A stretch of DNA of 9,417 bases from Cyanobacteriota bacterium (lineage in GTDB: Bacteria; Cyanobacteriota; Cyanobacteriia; SKYG9). The notes beneath the pieces are model-generated. The model was not told the DNA's origin and did no database searches. It saw only the letters and a list, made by a program, of their open reading frames with translations. Positions 7,257-9,417 of this stretch are shown here, piece by piece. The translations under genes were made by a program, and so were the position numbers. Every line of letters begins with the position of its first letter. Position 1 is the first letter of the stretch. Location of the stretch: the NCBI GenBank assembly GCA_025054735.1, contig JANWZG010000126.1, forward strand, positions 1-9,417, given 5' to 3'.

Positions 7257-7572
7257 AGGTATACTCCTCACACATCACACTGGTTAAATTAACCTACACC
7301 AAATCCAATGGGGTGCTTTCCGGAAAAAGCTCCAACCCTAACCCCAGGTTCATGAGTGTCAATAACCAGTTGTAGGTGAAATGACAGCCTAACACTATTA
7401 TCAAGCTGAAATCACAAGGCCATCCCTCAGCGTAGGAAAACAGCTAACGATTGAGATGAGCCATTGCAGATCACCTTTGAGACCGGCAGATAATCCTTTA
7501 GCGATCGGCTCCTAACTTTTGCAGAGAGGCTATGCCGAGGATTTGCTATCTCGCTTGACAAGTAGATCTCGC
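7257..7572. other. Intergenic region upstream of murI
   Basis: No gene or known RNA is visible. The region holds a 13-bp perfect palindrome GGTTAAATTAACC (7282-7294) close to the murI start, a small hairpin GCTTT/AAAGC enclosing CCGGAA (7315-7330), and a 9-bp direct repeat ATCTCGCTT (7548-7556 and 7566-7574) at the end of the restriction-type gene. The palindrome could be an operator of murI. No clear terminator follows the restriction-type gene. Confidence 0.45.
7264..7268 (-). promoter_or_regulatory. Ribosome binding site of murI
   Basis: AGGAG on the minus strand with a 7-nt spacer to ATG 7256. This decides the murI start against the upstream GTG at 7271. Confidence 0.75.
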
Positions 7573-9417
7573 TTACTTTCCAATCATATGCAATGCCTCA
7601 ATCCAGATTTTAAGTTCCCGTTCAGCCAGGTTTTTATCAGTCAATTCCTGTTCCTGGTGGGCAATGTAGGTGTTCCGAAAGTCGTTGATGCGAGTCACGG
7701 TTTCCAAGATCTCGCGTCCACCTTGAAATCGCAAGTGAGCTTTCAAAGCCTCGAATACACCACCGATTTTTGTGGTGTCGTTGAAAGCGTAGTCTAGGCA
7801 CGATCGCAGTAGGCCAATCAGCGACAAGCCATTATTGAACACCAATGTCCGTTTCAGATTTTGTGCCAATTTGCGGTAATAGTCCTCTGATTTACGGTCA
7901 ACGCCACCCAGATAGGGAGCAAACCAGGCTTTTTGGTCATCTACGGTGACGGGCATTTCTGGTTGCAGTCGCCGTACTAAGAAGCCCTTCGCTACTTCAT
8001 CGATCGAGCCGAGGAGCGCGGTAAAGACAGGAGCATAATTCATCCCCTCTTTGTTCTCAAAGAAGCGGTAGAGCATGACGGCTTGATCGGCGGCACGACG
8101 ATAGCGGGAAGGCAGGGCATTGAGAATGGCTGGATCAATCAGGCTATCGACAGCAGAAGCTTCTTCATCTACCTGACCCAGATTTACAAACAGCGGCAAA
8201 TCTTGAAACTCCTCAGATTGGAGCAGGTTTTGCAGAGCCGGGGCACAGGCCTGAGCCAGTTCAGCAACGGTGTCGCCCGCCATGCGTTCAAACACGCCTT
8301 GGGGAATGTAGAGATAGTGCCATGTGCCTGCTTTTTGCTGACTAAAGTCAGCACTACGAACGTTTGGATTTGTGGTGGCGACTTCAGTCGTCATCCCAGA
8401 GGCTGCTTTGCACCAAGCGATCGCTGCTTTGGCTTTCAAGGGTACATCCCGATCTTCACGACCTTTGGTTTCGACCAAGTAGTAGTGACCATCAACTGTG
8501 CGGACAAAGAAATCGGGGGTATAGAAGGCAAGTCTGTCTCCATTCGCCAGGTAATCAATCCGCAAGCATTGGGGACCTGCATTTTTGGCAAAGGCAACCA
8601 CATCGGGGGCGCGATCGCAAAATTCCGCAACTGCTACCTCTAGCTCCCGATTGCAAGGAACCAGATTAAATAATGTTTTTGTGGCCTTCACTGCTGGACG
8701 GCGTTCGCTGAGAGTGACTTGATAGGGTTTCCAGGCATTCAGGGATTTGGGTGGTTCAACGATCAACCGTTCTTTGGTAGCGATAGTGCGGCTACGAATC
8801 AAGGGCACAAACACCGCCCGCAGGTGTTCCCCCACATCAGAATCGGCTAACCGAGCCACCAGAGCCGGATCGAACAGAGTCGTTTTCTGCTCAAACAGGA
8901 TTTCTTCCAGAAAGGTCTGAATCAGAGGAGCCAGAACGGAATGCAATCCCCGCAGTTTGCAAATCGTTTCCAGTTGTCTGACATAGTAGGAAACCGCGCC
9001 AATACCCGACTCTAGCAGGGGCAAACTCAATTGCATCTTTTCGACGACTTCTCCCGTAAAGAGATGCCGCCCCTCATACTCAATGACAGTTTTGCCCTCA
9101 CCCCCAGCCCCTCTCCCAAACTGGGAGAGGGGAGCCGAACCATATTCTTCTCCTTCTTCTCCCGCCCTGGGAGAAGGGGGTTGGGGGGATGAGGGCAACG
9201 GTAACGGCTTGTAAAGTTTGAACGCTTCTTTCACGTCCTGAATCGTCAAGCCTTCCAGCTTAGGCACTATCCGAAAGCCCGCAGACAGGGTGGGAATCTG
9301 GATATTCAGGGCATTCACATCTTTGTGGCTCTCATCGGGGAAGATGGAAATCGTGGTGGCAGGAACGCGATCGAGTTCCACAATTTCCAGCGGCAAGCCT
9401 TCTTGAGCCAGTTCTTG
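7573..9417 (-). CDS. C-terminal part of a type III Res-like restriction protein (helicase/endonuclease), runs off the window
   Basis: The 614 visible codons are open through the right edge, so the N-terminus, where a DEAD/DEAH helicase would lie, is not seen. A TTG at 9396 is in frame but has no reason to be a start. Counting from 9417: residues 1-75 resemble the region after the helicase of Res-type proteins; 76-110 are a Pro/Gly-rich insert from a repeat (see 9092-9198); 245-325 hold a PD-(D/E)XK core with NRELE (helix Glu), YTPDFF (Asp302) and YLVETKG (Glu316, Lys318), as in type III restriction subunits that cut DNA. From about 435 on the protein is all helical and carries RNTYIAH (Arg581 to His587), a HEPN-like Rx4-6H motif. 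The usual partner, a DNA methyltransferase (mod), is not in the window and would be expected upstream, beyond the edge. It could also belong to a helicase-nuclease defence system without mod. Confidence 0.75.
   Translation of the reverse strand, partial: QELAQEGLPLEIVELDRVPATTISIFPDESHKDVNALNIQIPTLSAGFRIVPKLEGLTIQDVKEAFKLYKPLPLPSSPQPPSPRAGEEGEEYGSAPLSQFGRGAGGEGKTVIEYEGRHLFTGEVVEKMQLSLPLLESGIGAVSYYVRQLETICKLRGLHSVLAPLIQTFLEEILFEQKTTLFDPALVARLADSDVGEHLRAVFVPLIRSRTIATKERLIVEPPKSLNAWKPYQVTLSERRPAVKATKTLFNLVPCNRELEVAVAEFCDRAPDVVAFAKNAGPQCLRIDYLANGDRLAFYTPDFFVRTVDGHYYLVETKGREDRDVPLKAKAAIAWCKAASGMTTEVATTNPNVRSADFSQQKAGTWHYLYIPQGVFERMAGDTVAELAQACAPALQNLLQSEEFQDLPLFVNLGQVDEEASAVDSLIDPAILNALPSRYRRAADQAVMLYRFFENKEGMNYAPVFTALLGSIDEVAKGFLVRRLQPEMPVTVDDQKAWFAPYLGGVDRKSEDYYRKLAQNLKRTLVFNNGLSLIGLLRSCLDYAFNDTTKIGGVFEALKAHLRFQGGREILETVTRINDFRNTYIAHQEQELTDKNLAERELKIWIEALHMIGK
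7657..7677 (-). other. HEPN-like RNTYIAH motif codons
   Basis: These seven codons encode Arg-Asn-Thr-Tyr-Ile-Ala-His. They lie in a helical context (ETVTRINDF before, QEQELTDKNLAERELKIWIEAL after) 27 codons from the end of the restriction-type protein. Rx4-6H with a polar residue after the Arg is the active-site signature of HEPN RNases. The call rests on the motif and its helical surroundings only. Confidence 0.5.
9092..9198. repeat. 107-bp inverted-repeat element inserted in frame in the restriction-type gene
   Basis: The ends are perfect 9-bp terminal inverted repeats, TTGCCCTCA (9092-9100) and TGAGGGCAA (9190-9198), continued by C-rich/G-rich arms. Inside are two hairpins: CCCCTCTCCCA/TGGGAGAGGGG (9108-9118 and 9122-9132, an 11-bp perfect stem) and CTTCTCCC/GGGAGAAG (9156-9163 and 9169-9176). 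On the gene strand it is read as LPSSPQPPSPRAGEEGEE, then YGSAPLSQFGRGAGGEGK, without a stop. Protein stretches of the APLSQ-GRGAGGEG type recur as spurious translations of dispersed repeats in many bacterial genomes, which supports a mobile-type repeat rather than original coding sequence. Confidence 0.82.

Noticed and set aside
7519..7797. 92-residue plus-strand frame across the end of the restriction-type gene
   Set aside because: Most of it is antisense to the HEPN-like region, and it has no recognisable domain.
8083..8643. 186-residue plus-strand frame opposite the restriction-type gene
   Set aside because: It is antisense to the conserved nuclease core, where the minus frame has clear PD-(D/E)XK residues.

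Overview
The window looks cyanobacterial. Three perfect copies of the HIP1 octamer GCGATCGC are present (3234-3241, 8417-8424, 8611-8618), along with many partial CGATCG copies, and the gene families fit: a SpoIID/LytB-domain protein with a signal peptide, a membrane-anchored GTPase with DUF697, and a DUF2157/GDYXXLXY membrane pair. Base composition is moderate and the intergenic spaces are long. The species cannot be named from this stretch.

Layout. Positions 1-705 are mostly non-coding. They hold a weak 57-codon minus-strand frame (114-287), a degenerate palindromic repeat (about 305-379) and no recognisable RNA gene. From 706 to 1935 (+) lies an exported SpoIID/LytB-like protein, probably acting on peptidoglycan. 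Converging on it at 1948-2391 (-) is the decayed remnant of a CheY-like response regulator, with two adjacent in-frame stops and a scrambled middle. From 2533 to 6340 (+) run three genes that may form one transcription unit: a two-helix membrane GTPase with DUF697, a polytopic DUF2157 protein, and a GDYXXLXY-domain protein. The last two overlap by 4 bp (ATGA). A strong inverted repeat (6360-6401) separates this group from the convergent murI, glutamate racemase (6420-7256, -). After a 316-bp gap with no visible gene, 7573 to the window end (-) holds the C-terminal part of a large restriction-type protein. It has a PD-(D/E)XK nuclease core and an all-helical tail ending in an RNTYIAH motif.

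How they relate. The SpoIID-like protein and MurI both concern peptidoglycan but are not in one operon. The DUF2157/GDYXXLXY pair is a recurring bacterial membrane module of unknown function, and the upstream GTPase may belong to it. The restriction-type gene is the accessory element here. It carries a 107-bp terminal-inverted-repeat element inserted in frame, translated as a proline/glycine-rich linker, and has a HEPN-like C-terminus. These two points are the most interesting in the window. I did not find a complete new multi-gene system. The partner genes of the restriction-type protein, if any, lie beyond the right edge.
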